A DNA stretch of 64,000 nucleotides from positions 1-64,000 of the forward strand of contig NZ_NIVS01000016.1 in assembly GCF_002205165.1 (NCBI RefSeq), given 5' to 3'. Below, piece after piece: positions 30,171 to 38,472 of this stretch. The notes under the pieces are model-generated. The model was not told the origin of the DNA, did not search any database, and saw only the letters and a list, made by a program, of their open reading frames with translations. Made by a program: the position numbers and the translations under genes. Positions within the stretch are counted from its first letter, which is position 1, and every line of letters begins with the position of its first letter. The DNA is from Stenotrophomonas maltophilia. GTDB taxonomy: Bacteria > Pseudomonadota > Gammaproteobacteria > Xanthomonadales > Xanthomonadaceae.

Positions 30171-31259
30171 ATGACAGACCGCCTTGCCCTGCATCTTGTC
30201 GATACCTCGCCCGCACCCCCTGCCCCGGCGCGACGCGCGCCACTGCGTTGGCGGCCGCTGCTGTCCGCGCTGCTGCTGGCCGGTTTCTATGCCCTGCCCT
30301 GGCTGCGCTGGGAGGGTCGGCAAGCGCTGTTGTTCGACCTGACCGCGCGCCGCTTCGATCTGTTCGGCTGGACGCTCTGGCCGCACGACGTCGGCCTCCT
30401 GCTGGGTGTGGCCGCCGTGCTGGCCACCGCGCTGGTACTGCTCACCAACCTGGCCGGGCGGCTCTGGTGCGGCTACGCCTGTCCGCAGACCTTGTGGAGC
30501 CGGTTGTTCCGTTGGATCGATCACGGCACCGCGCGCTGGCTGCCGGCCACCGGCGCCGCGCGTACGGTCAAGCATCTGCTGTGGCTGCTGGTGGCCGCGT
30601 GGACCGGCATCACCTTCGTGGGCTTCTTCAGCCCGATCCACGGTCTGGTCGGTACACCCTGGCCACCCGCCTGGAGTGGCTGGGAAACGTTCTGGATCGT
30701 CTTCTATGCGGCAGCCACCTGGGGCAATGCCGGCTTCCTGCGCGAACATGTCTGCCGCGAGCTGTGCCCGTATGCGCGCATCCACGGCATGTTCTGCGAC
30801 AGCGACACCCCGCGCATGCACTACCACGCACGTCGCGGTGAACCGCGTGGCCCGCGCGTGGCGGGGCTGGGTGGGGTCGAGGCGCGCGGCCGCGGACTGC
30901 TCGACCCCACCAGCGCCAGCGACTATGCGTTCCGCGCCGCGCACGAGGCTATCGCCGGCCCGATGCCGCACTTCAGCGCCGATCGACTCGGCGATTGTCT
31001 GGATTGCGGGGACTGCGTCAGCGTCTGCCCGATGGCGCTGGACGTACGCGCCGGACCGAACGCCGATTGCATCGGCTGTGGCGACTGCCAGGATGCCTGC
31101 GACGCGCGCATGCGTGCCTGGCAGTTCCCACCGGGATTGCTCCGTTATGCGCGCCCATCGGCCATGCAGCACCGCCCGTCACGCTGGGTCCGCCCGCGCA
31201 CGCTCGCGGCGGCCGGCACGCTGTTGGCGCTGCTGGCCATCGGCCTTCATCACCTGTAG
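30171..31259 (+). CDS. CcoG/RdxA-like 4Fe-4S membrane protein, short form
   Basis: CcoG-type proteins are poly-Fe-S membrane oxidoreductases, and CcoG of Rhodobacter reduces Cu during cbb3 oxidase assembly. The 362-residue product has about five membrane segments and the family's Cys motifs: CGYACPQTLWSRLFRW, HVCRELCPYARIHGMFCD and two CX2CX2CX3CP-type clusters at GDCLDCGDCVSVCPMALD and DCIGCGDCQDACD. Typical CcoG is about 470 residues; the C-terminal Ig-like domain is missing. It may be a distinct subfamily. Confidence 0.9.
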   Translation: MTDRLALHLVDTSPAPPAPARRAPLRWRPLLSALLLAGFYALPWLRWEGRQALLFDLTARRFDLFGWTLWPHDVGLLLGVAAVLATALVLLTNLAGRLWCGYACPQTLWSRLFRWIDHGTARWLPATGAARTVKHLLWLLVAAWTGITFVGFFSPIHGLVGTPWPPAWSGWETFWIVFYAAATWGNAGFLREHVCRELCPYARIHGMFCDSDTPRMHYHARRGEPRGPRVAGLGGVEARGRGLLDPTSASDYAFRAAHEAIAGPMPHFSADRLGDCLDCGDCVSVCPMALDVRAGPNADCIGCGDCQDACDARMRAWQFPPGLLRYARPSAMQHRPSRWVRPRTLAAAGTLLALLAIGLHHL

Positions 31260-31314
31260 TGGCGCCGCGTTGGCGGTTGTCCCCGTATCGTTTCCCCGGT
31301 CCCCCGACCCGGTT

Positions 31315-31563
31315 TCAGCGCGCGCGTGGGCGTACGCTGCGCGGCGGCACCAACTGGGCGCGCCGCACGATCCCCAACTGTTCGATGATCAACGCCAGCT
31401 CATTGGTGACACGGGTTCGCGCGGTGCCCTGCGCGGGTGGGACCAGACGTTCGAGCACACGCTGGTAGGTGGACCAGAATTCCGGGCCGCAGCCATGTTT
31501 CACGTAGCTGGCTTCCAGCTCGGTTCGCACTCCGTCAGCCAAGTCATGTTCGCCGTATTCCAT
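31315..31563 (-). CDS. small hypothetical protein
   Basis: This 82-residue protein starts MEYGEHDLADGVRTELEASY after GGAGG at 4 nt spacing, a strong ribosome site. The composition (YQRVLERLVPP, NELALIIEQLGIV) looks like a folded helical protein with a basic C-terminal tail. A possible sigma-70 promoter lies 76 nt upstream. No family is recognised; it may be a small regulator or a fast-evolving accessory protein. Confidence 0.65.
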   Translation of the reverse strand: MEYGEHDLADGVRTELEASYVKHGCGPEFWSTYQRVLERLVPPAQGTARTRVTNELALIIEQLGIVRRAQLVPPRSVRPRAR

Positions 31564-31638
31564 ACGACCTCCGTGGGACTTGCTTGCTTCAGGGACGACA
31601 AAACCCCATCAGGGGTGGATTCACTTCGGGTTCACTTA

Positions 31639-31667
31639 AAATTTGCACGGCCCATTCATTAAGTCAA
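31639..31667 (-). promoter_or_regulatory. possible sigma-70 promoter of the 82-residue gene
   Basis: On the minus strand TTGACT (31667-31662), a 17-nt spacer and AAATTT (31644-31639) are followed by further AT-rich sequence. The AT content stands out against the GC-rich surroundings. Confidence 0.45.
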
Positions 31668-31750
31668 TTATCCGAAGGGCAAAGGCCGCGTCCATGATGA
31701 ACCGTTCATATTACGCCGGTCGCCCTGCCTGCATCATGCAGGGTCCGTAT

Positions 31751-31766
31751 TGACAGCAATATGTCA
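31751..31766. promoter_or_regulatory. 16-nt inverted repeat, possible operator
   Basis: TGACA-GCAATA-TGTCA is a perfect inverted repeat upstream of the 82-residue gene and downstream of the BLUF gene. It could be a dimeric regulator's site; no known regulator consensus is matched with confidence. Confidence 0.3.
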
Positions 31767-31833
31767 GCGCGGCACGCCGGATAATCCACTGCCGGCCACA
31801 TCGCCCCCGGGAGAAACCACGGGAGCAGTCGGA

Positions 31834-32295
31834 CTACTCCGCCGCCGAGCGGGTGTCCTGCATCCCCACCCGCTCGGGCAGGTGCGGCGCAACGAACTGC
31901 ATCAACCGTTCCATCGCACTGTCCGCCGGCGGTCCGCCTGCAATCCGATCGGCAAACGCCTCCCACTCTCCGGCCGACAACACCTCGATCAGGGTCGGCT
32001 CCACGCCGAGCCAGCGCATGCTCCAGTACGGAAAATAGCGCCCAGGCACGCGTGCATGACCCAGTTTGCGGATGTTGCGATGGCTGCGGGCCTGCAGCAC
32101 GCGCTCATGCACGGCCGACACCCCGTCATCCGGGCCTTCGAAATACTGCAGGAAACGATTGCCGTCACAGAGAAGCACACCGGTGACCCCGGCCAGGCTG
32201 TTGAAGCGGATGGCATCCTCAACAAGTGCATCGAGGTGCTCGGCCGACAGCGGGCCCGCAACGTCGCTGACATACGCGATCGCGCAAAGGGGCAT
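31834..32295 (-). CDS. BLUF-domain blue-light receptor protein (copy 2)
   Basis: The start MPLCAIAYVSDVAG has TTGGAG 7 nt upstream and gives 153 residues. Tyr8, Asn32 and Gln50, the BLUF flavin-site residues, are all present, with the blocks GVTGVLLCDGNRFLQYFEG and DDGVSAVHERVL. The C-terminal cap (about 65 residues) differs strongly from copy 1. It lies 141 nt downstream of the hybrid kinase and on the same strand, so it may be part of, or next to, the KaiC-kinase operon. Confidence 0.93.
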   Translation of the reverse strand: MPLCAIAYVSDVAGPLSAEHLDALVEDAIRFNSLAGVTGVLLCDGNRFLQYFEGPDDGVSAVHERVLQARSHRNIRKLGHARVPGRYFPYWSMRWLGVEPTLIEVLSAGEWEAFADRIAGGPPADSAMERLMQFVAPHLPERVGMQDTRSAAE

Positions 32296-32436
32296 GGGTA
32301 AACTCCAACACGTCAAACCTCTATGCTGGCACTTTCAGGTACCTAAATAAAGCGACTGGCTGAAGCGTTCAGAACAGCTTTCAAACGAAACTCGCGCGGT
32401 TGGACTGCTTTCGCTGCTCCATATCGGCGGCACCAT

Positions 32437-34503
32437 TTACTGAGGCGTGGCCATGGAACTGCGTACCGCCTCGCTGAACGCATCGAGCAGGAACGGCTTG
32501 GCGATCATGGCCATGCCGTTATCCAGAAACGCCGAGCGCTCCTGTGCTTTTTCCGCATAGCCGGTCATGAACAGCACAGGCAATGACGGGCGCGACTGCC
32601 GTGCGATTTCAGCCAGCTGGCGTCCGTTGAGGCCAGGCAGCCCGACATCGGTGATCAGCAGATCGATTTTCTTCGACGAGCCCAGAATCGGAATGGCGCC
32701 ATCGGCATCGCCCACTACTTCGGCGGTATAGCCGAGGTCTTCCAGCACCACGGTGACCAGCATCCGGACCTGCTCGTCGTCTTCCACCACTAGGATCGAC
32801 TGGCCGGCACCGAGCGACACCGGCTGTGCGTTGGGCGCCTCGTCATCCTCGGCGGCATCGTGCACCACCGGCATGAACAACGACACCGTCGTGCCCTGCC
32901 CGGGCGCGGAATCCACCGTGATGTGTCCGCCGGACTGCTGCATGAAACCGTAGATCATCGACATGCCCAAGCCGGTGCCCTTGCCGATCGGCTTGGTGGT
33001 GAAGAACGGCTCGAAGATCCGTTCGACCACCTCCGGTGGCATGCCGGTACCCGAATCGGAGACGGACACTACGGCGTACTCGCCCGCCGGAATGGTCGGC
33101 AGCTCGCCATCGGCGGCAAAAACGTGCGAGGTCCGCAGGATCAGCTCGCCCCCTTCGGGCATCGCATCACGTGCGTTGATGGCCAGATTCAACAGCGCAC
33201 TTTCGAACTGGTTGCTGTCCAGGTTCGCGCGCAGCGGGGCATCGCTGGTCGCCATCTGGATGCGGATCTTCTCGCCGAGGGTGCTGCGCAGCAGGTGCTG
33301 GACCGAACCGACCAGCGCGTTGAGCTCCACCGTTTTCGAATCCAGCGACTGCCGGCGCGAGAATGCCAGCAGGCGCTGGGTCAACGCGGCCGCACGTTGG
33401 CTGGAGGCCGTCGCTGCATCCAGGAAACGCTCCAACCCTTCCATGCGCCCCATGTCCACGCGCATGCGCATGATGTCCAACGAGGACAGGATGCCGGTCA
33501 GCATGTTGTTGAAGTCATGCGCGATGCCGCCGGTGAGCTGCCCGATCGCATCCATCTTCTGCGACTGGCGCAGGGCCGCTTCGCTGGCCTCGCGCGCCGC
33601 CATCTGGCGTTCCAGTTCGGCGGTGCGCTCGGCGACCATCGCCTCCAGGTCCAGCGCGTGCTGCTGGCTGGTCTCCAAGGCCAGTTTGGAGGCGGTGACA
33701 TCGGTGACGAACACATGGAATCCATCCGGCGCGCCATCCGCATCGAAGCGCGGCGAGTAGCGGATCTCGCTATCGCGCCGGCGGCCGTCACTGAACGGCC
33801 AATTGGCTTCGAACACAATGTGTTCGCCGGCGAGCGCACGTTCGATCAAGGGGCGGCGACTGGTCCAGACCTCTTCCCCGAACACCTCCGGCACGCGCTT
33901 GCCGATCACCTCCGATACCGGACGCTGGAACCAGGCTTCATAGGCCTTGTTCGCAAAGCGGTAATGCAGGTCGCGGTCGATGAAGGCGATCAGCACCGGC
34001 ATCGCATCAGCGACCAAGCGCAATTCGGCCTCGCTGCGTTCCAGCGCGGCACGCCCATCGGCCAGCGCCCGCATCTGGTCACGCACCAGGAACTGCTTGT
34101 CGCGCGCGCGCAGTGCACTGCGCACCGAGCTCAGCAGCGAGCTGCTGCCGAGTGGGCGGTCCAGTTCGATGATGTTGATCGCCAGCTTCAGGCCGGCATC
34201 GGCCAGCGGGCGCTTCTGCGAGCGCGGCGAGCGCAGCAGGATGAAGGGAATATCGGACCACGACGGCTGCCGGGACAGGGGCTCGAGCAGGGCGGCAGTG
34301 CCCTTCGCCACGGCCTCCTCGGTCACCACCACGACGCCCACGTCATCATCGAGCGCCTCGGCCAGCCGTGCCAGGCTGTCGTGGATCGTGGTCGGCACGC
34401 CGGCGGCGCTGAGCACGGCAGCGATGCTGTGCGCATCACGCCCGAACGGTGCGAAGATCTGCACCCCACCGGGCGCGGCGTCAGTCCGCACGGGTGTGGC
34501 CAA
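32437..34503 (-). CDS. hybrid sensor histidine kinase with PAS and receiver domains
   Basis: The 688-residue protein has, in order, an N-terminal receiver-like region without a clear phosphoacceptor Asp (about 10-130), a PAS domain (about 155-270), a coiled coil, HisKA with the His in GGIAHDFNNMLTGI (about residue 335), HATPase with NLAINARDAMPEGG, DSGTGMP and GKGTGLGMSMIYG, and a C-terminal receiver with VVEDDEQVR and LITDVGLPG. No membrane segment is seen, so it is probably cytoplasmic. It overlaps the KaiC gene by 23 nt. The input signal is unknown. Confidence 0.93.
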   Translation of the reverse strand: MATPVRTDAAPGGVQIFAPFGRDAHSIAAVLSAAGVPTTIHDSLARLAEALDDDVGVVVVTEEAVAKGTAALLEPLSRQPSWSDIPFILLRSPRSQKRPLADAGLKLAINIIELDRPLGSSSLLSSVRSALRARDKQFLVRDQMRALADGRAALERSEAELRLVADAMPVLIAFIDRDLHYRFANKAYEAWFQRPVSEVIGKRVPEVFGEEVWTSRRPLIERALAGEHIVFEANWPFSDGRRRDSEIRYSPRFDADGAPDGFHVFVTDVTASKLALETSQQHALDLEAMVAERTAELERQMAAREASEAALRQSQKMDAIGQLTGGIAHDFNNMLTGILSSLDIMRMRVDMGRMEGLERFLDAATASSQRAAALTQRLLAFSRRQSLDSKTVELNALVGSVQHLLRSTLGEKIRIQMATSDAPLRANLDSNQFESALLNLAINARDAMPEGGELILRTSHVFAADGELPTIPAGEYAVVSVSDSGTGMPPEVVERIFEPFFTTKPIGKGTGLGMSMIYGFMQQSGGHITVDSAPGQGTTVSLFMPVVHDAAEDDEAPNAQPVSLGAGQSILVVEDDEQVRMLVTVVLEDLGYTAEVVGDADGAIPILGSSKKIDLLITDVGLPGLNGRQLAEIARQSRPSLPVLFMTGYAEKAQERSAFLDNGMAMIAKPFLLDAFSEAVRSSMATPQ

Positions 34504-35980
34504 GCAGATGCGCTGTATTGCCCACGAATTCCGGTGTGCCGGTCAGGATGCCCTTGAACTCATTGAGCGGCGCACTGAGCGAGATGCCCTTGCCGTCGAT
34601 TTTCAACTCGCGGATCGTGTTCTCGTGCGCACCGCCGCGGTTCTTGATCACCGAGATCGCCTTGCGGATCCGCCCCTGCGATTCGAAGAAGCGGAACAGC
34701 ACCACCGAGTCGGCAATGTAGGACACGTTGAGATTGCCCGTGGACATGGTACCGACCAGCCCGTGCTGCGGATTGATCAGGATGGTCGCCACGCCGTTCT
34801 GGTTGAGGTAGGAGAGCATCTCATGCAGCTGAAGCATCAGCTGCTTTTCCTGCGGCATCGCGGTGACGTAACCGTTGAGGCTGTCGATCACCAGCAGACG
34901 GCACTGGCGTTCCTCGACCGCACGCTGCATGTTCCAGGCGAACTCGCCCGGTGAAATCTCGGCCGGATCCACCTGCTGGATCTCCAGCAGGCCCGACGCC
35001 AGGTGCTTGCTCAGGTCGATGTCCAGCGACTCGGCGCGCGCCAGCAAGGTGCCGATGCGCTCATCGAATTCGAAGATGCAGCAGTGTTCACCGCGCTCGC
35101 AGGCGGCCCACACATATTGCAGCGCTACGTTGGTCTTGCCACTGCCGGCCGGGCCGGTCAGCAGCGTGCTGGTGCCCCGCAGCGGTCCGCCGCCGAGCAG
35201 ACTGTCGATCTCCCCGACCCCGCTGCTGATCGGCGTGCCGTTGAACGTGGCGTGGTGGTCCGAGGCGATCAAGCGCGGGAACACCTCCAGGCCGCCTTCG
35301 CGGATGGTCATGTCGTGGTAGCCGGCGGTGAAGTTCACGCCACGCAGTTTCTGCACATGCATCCGGCGGCGGGCCGGGCCGAAATCCAGCGTGAGCCGTT
35401 CCAGCGACACCACGCCATGACACAGACTGTGCAACTGGCCATCGCGCTCCTCACCGGAGGCGGTCATGTCATCGACCAGCACCACCGTCGCGCTCTTGGG
35501 CGCGAAGAACTGCTTGAGCGAGAGGATCTGCCGGCGATAGCGCAGCGGATCCTGCGAGAGCAAGCGCAGCTCGGAGAGCGAATCGAACACTACCCGGTGG
35601 GGCTTGATCCGCTCCACCTCGCCCAAGATCAGCTTGACCGTCTCATCCAGCTCGACCTCCCAGGAGTGCAGTACCGACTGCATCCGGCCGTCGCCCAGCG
35701 CTTCCTCGGCCGAGGCCAGCTCGAACAGGTCCAGGCCCTCCAGTGACCAGCCGTGGGCATGGGCGACTTCCCGTAGTTCGTCAGCCGTTTCGGAGAGCGT
35801 GATGTACAGGCATCGCTCCCCCTTGGTCAGTCCATGCAGCAGGAACTGCAGGGACAGCGTGGTCTTGCCCGAGCCGGGCGGCCCCTCGAGCAGGTACAGC
35901 CGCCCTTGCGGGAAGCCCCCGCCCAGGATGCTGTCGAGGCCTTCGATACCCGTCGCTACGCGTGCTTTTTGTGTCTGCAT
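34481..35980 (-). CDS. KaiC-like double RecA-domain ATPase
   Basis: The start MQTQKARVATGIEGLDSIL gives 499 residues, close to cyanobacterial KaiC (519). Both halves have a P-loop: LEGPPGSGKTTLS in the first (about residues 30-42) and LTGPAGSGKTNVA in the second (about 270-282). In the region aligned with the KaiC phosphosites (HISTITDT), the sequence is NVSYIADS, so one Ser is kept and the Thr is replaced by Tyr. No kaiA or kaiB is nearby. It overlaps the histidine kinase gene by 23 nt. Confidence 0.92.
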   Translation of the reverse strand: MQTQKARVATGIEGLDSILGGGFPQGRLYLLEGPPGSGKTTLSLQFLLHGLTKGERCLYITLSETADELREVAHAHGWSLEGLDLFELASAEEALGDGRMQSVLHSWEVELDETVKLILGEVERIKPHRVVFDSLSELRLLSQDPLRYRRQILSLKQFFAPKSATVVLVDDMTASGEERDGQLHSLCHGVVSLERLTLDFGPARRRMHVQKLRGVNFTAGYHDMTIREGGLEVFPRLIASDHHATFNGTPISSGVGEIDSLLGGGPLRGTSTLLTGPAGSGKTNVALQYVWAACERGEHCCIFEFDERIGTLLARAESLDIDLSKHLASGLLEIQQVDPAEISPGEFAWNMQRAVEERQCRLLVIDSLNGYVTAMPQEKQLMLQLHEMLSYLNQNGVATILINPQHGLVGTMSTGNLNVSYIADSVVLFRFFESQGRIRKAISVIKNRGGAHENTIRELKIDGKGISLSAPLNEFKGILTGTPEFVGNTAHLLGHTRAD

Positions 35981-36073
35981 AAGGCTGCCAATATGGACGG
36001 CCGCAGCATACGAAGCGCGTTGTGTAGACCCTGTCGCCTCTTGCCTCCGAAACTGAATGGAGGCCCACAACGC

Positions 36074-36096
36074 ACAAAGCCCGCTTTCGCGGGCTC
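36074..36096 (-). terminator. terminator of the tRNA-Gly/tRNA-Cys transcript
   Basis: The stem AGCCCGC / GCGGGCT with a GAAA loop is followed on the minus strand by TTTGTG, 18 nt after the tRNA-Cys 3' end. Confidence 0.75.
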
Positions 36097-36112
36097 TGGG
36101 CTACTTTCTATT

Positions 36113-36186
36113 TGGAGGCCTGGGTCGGAATTGAACCGGCGTACGCGGATTTGCAGTCCGCTGCATGACCACTCTGCCACCAGGCC
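36113..36186 (-). tRNA. tRNA-Cys(GCA)
   Basis: A 74-nt cloverleaf on the minus strand has acceptor GGCCTGG / CCAGGCC, discriminator U, encoded CCA and anticodon loop CTGCAAA (GCA). It follows tRNA-Gly, 77 nt downstream, in the conserved uvrC-pgsA-tRNA-Gly-tRNA-Cys order. Confidence 0.97.
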
Positions 36187-36263
36187 GGTGACCCTACGAT
36201 CATCGAAGGCGTGTTGCGTGCCCCGATAAAACAAGACCCCGAGAACGGGGCCTGGTCAGGATT

Positions 36264-36339
<76 letters not shown>

Positions 36340-36546
36340 AGACTTTCGCTTGCCCCGACGGCACCGCACCCTGAGGCGCTGGAGGCTGTCGGCCCCTCGA
36401 CCTGCGTCGAAGGAGCGCTATTCTGTCGGAATTCCTTCACGTCGTCAACATCCTTTTCGCAGCATGTCCGTGCGCCTGTCCGATCTGCCCCGACGCCTGG
36501 CAGTGCGCTGGCGCAACCCCCTCGCCACCTTTTGAAGCCCCCGGCC

Positions 36547-36900
36547 ATGCCAAGCCATTCCCGTTCCGCCCGCGTCGTCATCGTGACCGCGATCAGCCTG
36601 GTCGTGGCCATCCTCCTGCTGGGTGCAACGACCCACGCCTACTCCAATGCCTGGCTGATGCTGACCGACAGAAGCAATGTGATGCCCGCTGAGTCCTCCA
36701 TCCTCTGGTTCGAGCCCTACGTCATCAACCAGGGCTCATCGAACTACTAGCTGTATGGCAAAGACCGCACGAACTACTACCACTTCGTGCATCTGGACGA
36801 GGCGCTGTACCTGTACCTGCCGATCAACAACCGCTGCCCCGGGTTCGACCGCGAGGACATCCGCACGTGGTGCGATGTCCGCATCGGGCAGCGCCACTGA
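36547..36900 (+). pseudogene. small membrane-anchored protein gene split by an in-frame TAG, unit A
   Basis: The frame starts MPSHSRSARVVIVTAISLVV, has one hydrophobic signal-anchor (about residues 9-28) and reaches TAG at 36748-36750 after INQGSSNY. The same frame continues without shift as LYGKDRTNYYHFVHLDEALY to TGA at 36898, with clearly protein-like sequence including two Cys. A Trp codon (TGG) changed to TAG would explain it. Undisturbed it would encode 117 residues. No family is recognised. The ribosome site is weak. Confidence 0.7.
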
Positions 36901-36920
36901 GATTGCACACGCACAAACGC

Positions 36921-36948
36921 AAAAAGCGACCCGGAAGGTCGCTTTTTT
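36921..36948. terminator. bidirectional terminator in unit A
   Basis: The stem AAAAAGCGACC / GGTCGCTTTTTT has A and T runs on both sides. It lies 20 nt after the amber-split gene (plus) and 43 nt after tRNA-Gly copy B (minus), so it can end both. Confidence 0.9.
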
Positions 36949-36990
36949 CGTTGCATCGCATCGGGACGGATCACGATGCAATGCGGTATC

Positions 36991-37066
<76 letters not shown>

Positions 37067-37273
37067 AGACTTTCGCTTGCCCCGACGGCACCGCACCCTG
37101 AGGCGCTGGAGGCTGTCGGCCCCTCGACCTGCGTCGAAGGAGCGCTATTCTGTCGGAATTCCTTCACGTCGTCAACATCCTTTTCGCAGCATGTCCGTGC
37201 GCCTGTCCGATCTGCCCCGACGCCTGGCAGTGCGCTGGCGCAACCCCCTCGCCACCTTTTGAAGCCCCCGGCC

Positions 37274-37627
37274 ATGCCAAGCCATTCCCGTTCCGCCCGC
37301 GTCGTCATCGTGACCGCGATCAGCCTGGTCGTGGCCATCCTCCTGCTGGGTGCAACGACCCACGCCTACTCCAATGCCTGGCTGATGCTGACCGACAGAA
37401 GCAATGTGATGCCCGCTGAGTCCTCCATCCTCTGGTTCGAGCCCTACGTCATCAACCAGGGCTCATCGAACTACTAGCTGTATGGCAAAGACCGCACGAA
37501 CTACTACCACTTCGTGCATCTGGACGAGGCGCTGTACCTGTACCTGCCGATCAACAACCGCTGCCCCGGGTTCGACCGCGAGGACATCCGCACGTGGTGC
37601 GATGTCCGCATCGGGCAGCGCCACTGA
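37274..37627 (+). pseudogene. small membrane-anchored protein gene split by an in-frame TAG, unit B
   Basis: This is the second, identical copy of the frame at 36547, with the amber codon at 37475-37477 and the continuation to TGA at 37625. Because both copies have the same TAG, the nonsense change came before the duplication (or both were homogenised). Nothing distinguishes the two copies in sequence. Confidence 0.7.
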
Positions 37628-37647
37628 GATTGCACACGCACAAACGC

Positions 37648-37675
37648 AAAAAGCGACCCGGAAGGTCGCTTTTTT
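37648..37675. terminator. bidirectional terminator in unit B
   Basis: This is the second copy of the AAAAAGCGACC / GGTCGCTTTTTT hairpin, 43 nt beyond the 3' end of tRNA-Gly copy C on the minus strand. Confidence 0.9.
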
Positions 37676-37717
37676 CGTTGCATCGCATCGGGACGGATCA
37701 CGATGCAATGCGGTATC

Positions 37718-37793
<76 letters not shown>

Positions 37794-37839
37794 TTGGGAG
37801 GCGAAATTCTACAGCCAAACGAGGGGCTGTCAACAGCCC

Positions 37840-38463
37840 TTATGCATTCTTTTTTGCTTTGGCGTTCTCGCGCGCGAGGCGCTCGTCTTCGCGCAGGCTC
37901 GGCCACGCCGCGTGCAGGTACTGCAGCCCCGACCACAGCGTCAGGATCGAGGCGATCGCCAGGGTCCAGTCACCGATGTGGAAGACCTGGGTACCCATCC
38001 AGATGTCCTGCATCGGGGTGTGCGGGGCGACCGAATACAGCAGGCACAACAGGGCGACCATCTGCGCGGTGGTTTTCACCTTGCCGATCACCGCCACGCG
38101 CACCTTGGCACGCTGGCCGATTTCGGCCATCCATTCGCGCAGTGCCGACACGGCAATCTCGCGGCCGACGATCACGGCCGCCCACACCGCCATCCACGCG
38201 GTGGGATGGCCCTGCACGATCAGGAACAACGCCACGGCCACCATCAGCTTGTCCGCGACCGGGTCGAGGAACGCACCGAACGCGGACTGCAGGTCGTAAC
38301 GGCGGGCGATCCAGCCGTCGAGCCAGTCGGTGAGCGCGGCCAGGCCGAAGATCGCCGCGGAGGCGAAATTGGTCCACTTGTAGGGGAGATAGAACACCAG
38401 CACCAGGACGGGGATCATCACGATCCGCAGCAGGGTCAGCCAGGTGGGGAGGGTCAACTTCAT
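37840..38463 (-). CDS. pgsA: CDP-diacylglycerol-glycerol-3-phosphate 3-phosphatidyltransferase
   Basis: PgsA makes phosphatidylglycerol phosphate, the precursor of phosphatidylglycerol and cardiolipin. The 207-residue, four- to six-pass membrane protein has the CDP-alcohol phosphotransferase motif DWLDGWIARRYDLQSAFG followed by FLDPVADKLM. It lies 9 nt after uvrC, the pairing seen in E. coli and most gamma-proteobacteria, and is followed by tRNA-Gly. Confidence 0.97.
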   Translation of the reverse strand: MKLTLPTWLTLLRIVMIPVLVLVFYLPYKWTNFASAAIFGLAALTDWLDGWIARRYDLQSAFGAFLDPVADKLMVAVALFLIVQGHPTAWMAVWAAVIVGREIAVSALREWMAEIGQRAKVRVAVIGKVKTTAQMVALLCLLYSVAPHTPMQDIWMGTQVFHIGDWTLAIASILTLWSGLQYLHAAWPSLREDERLARENAKAKKNA

Positions 38464-38472
38464 TGCGTCTCT

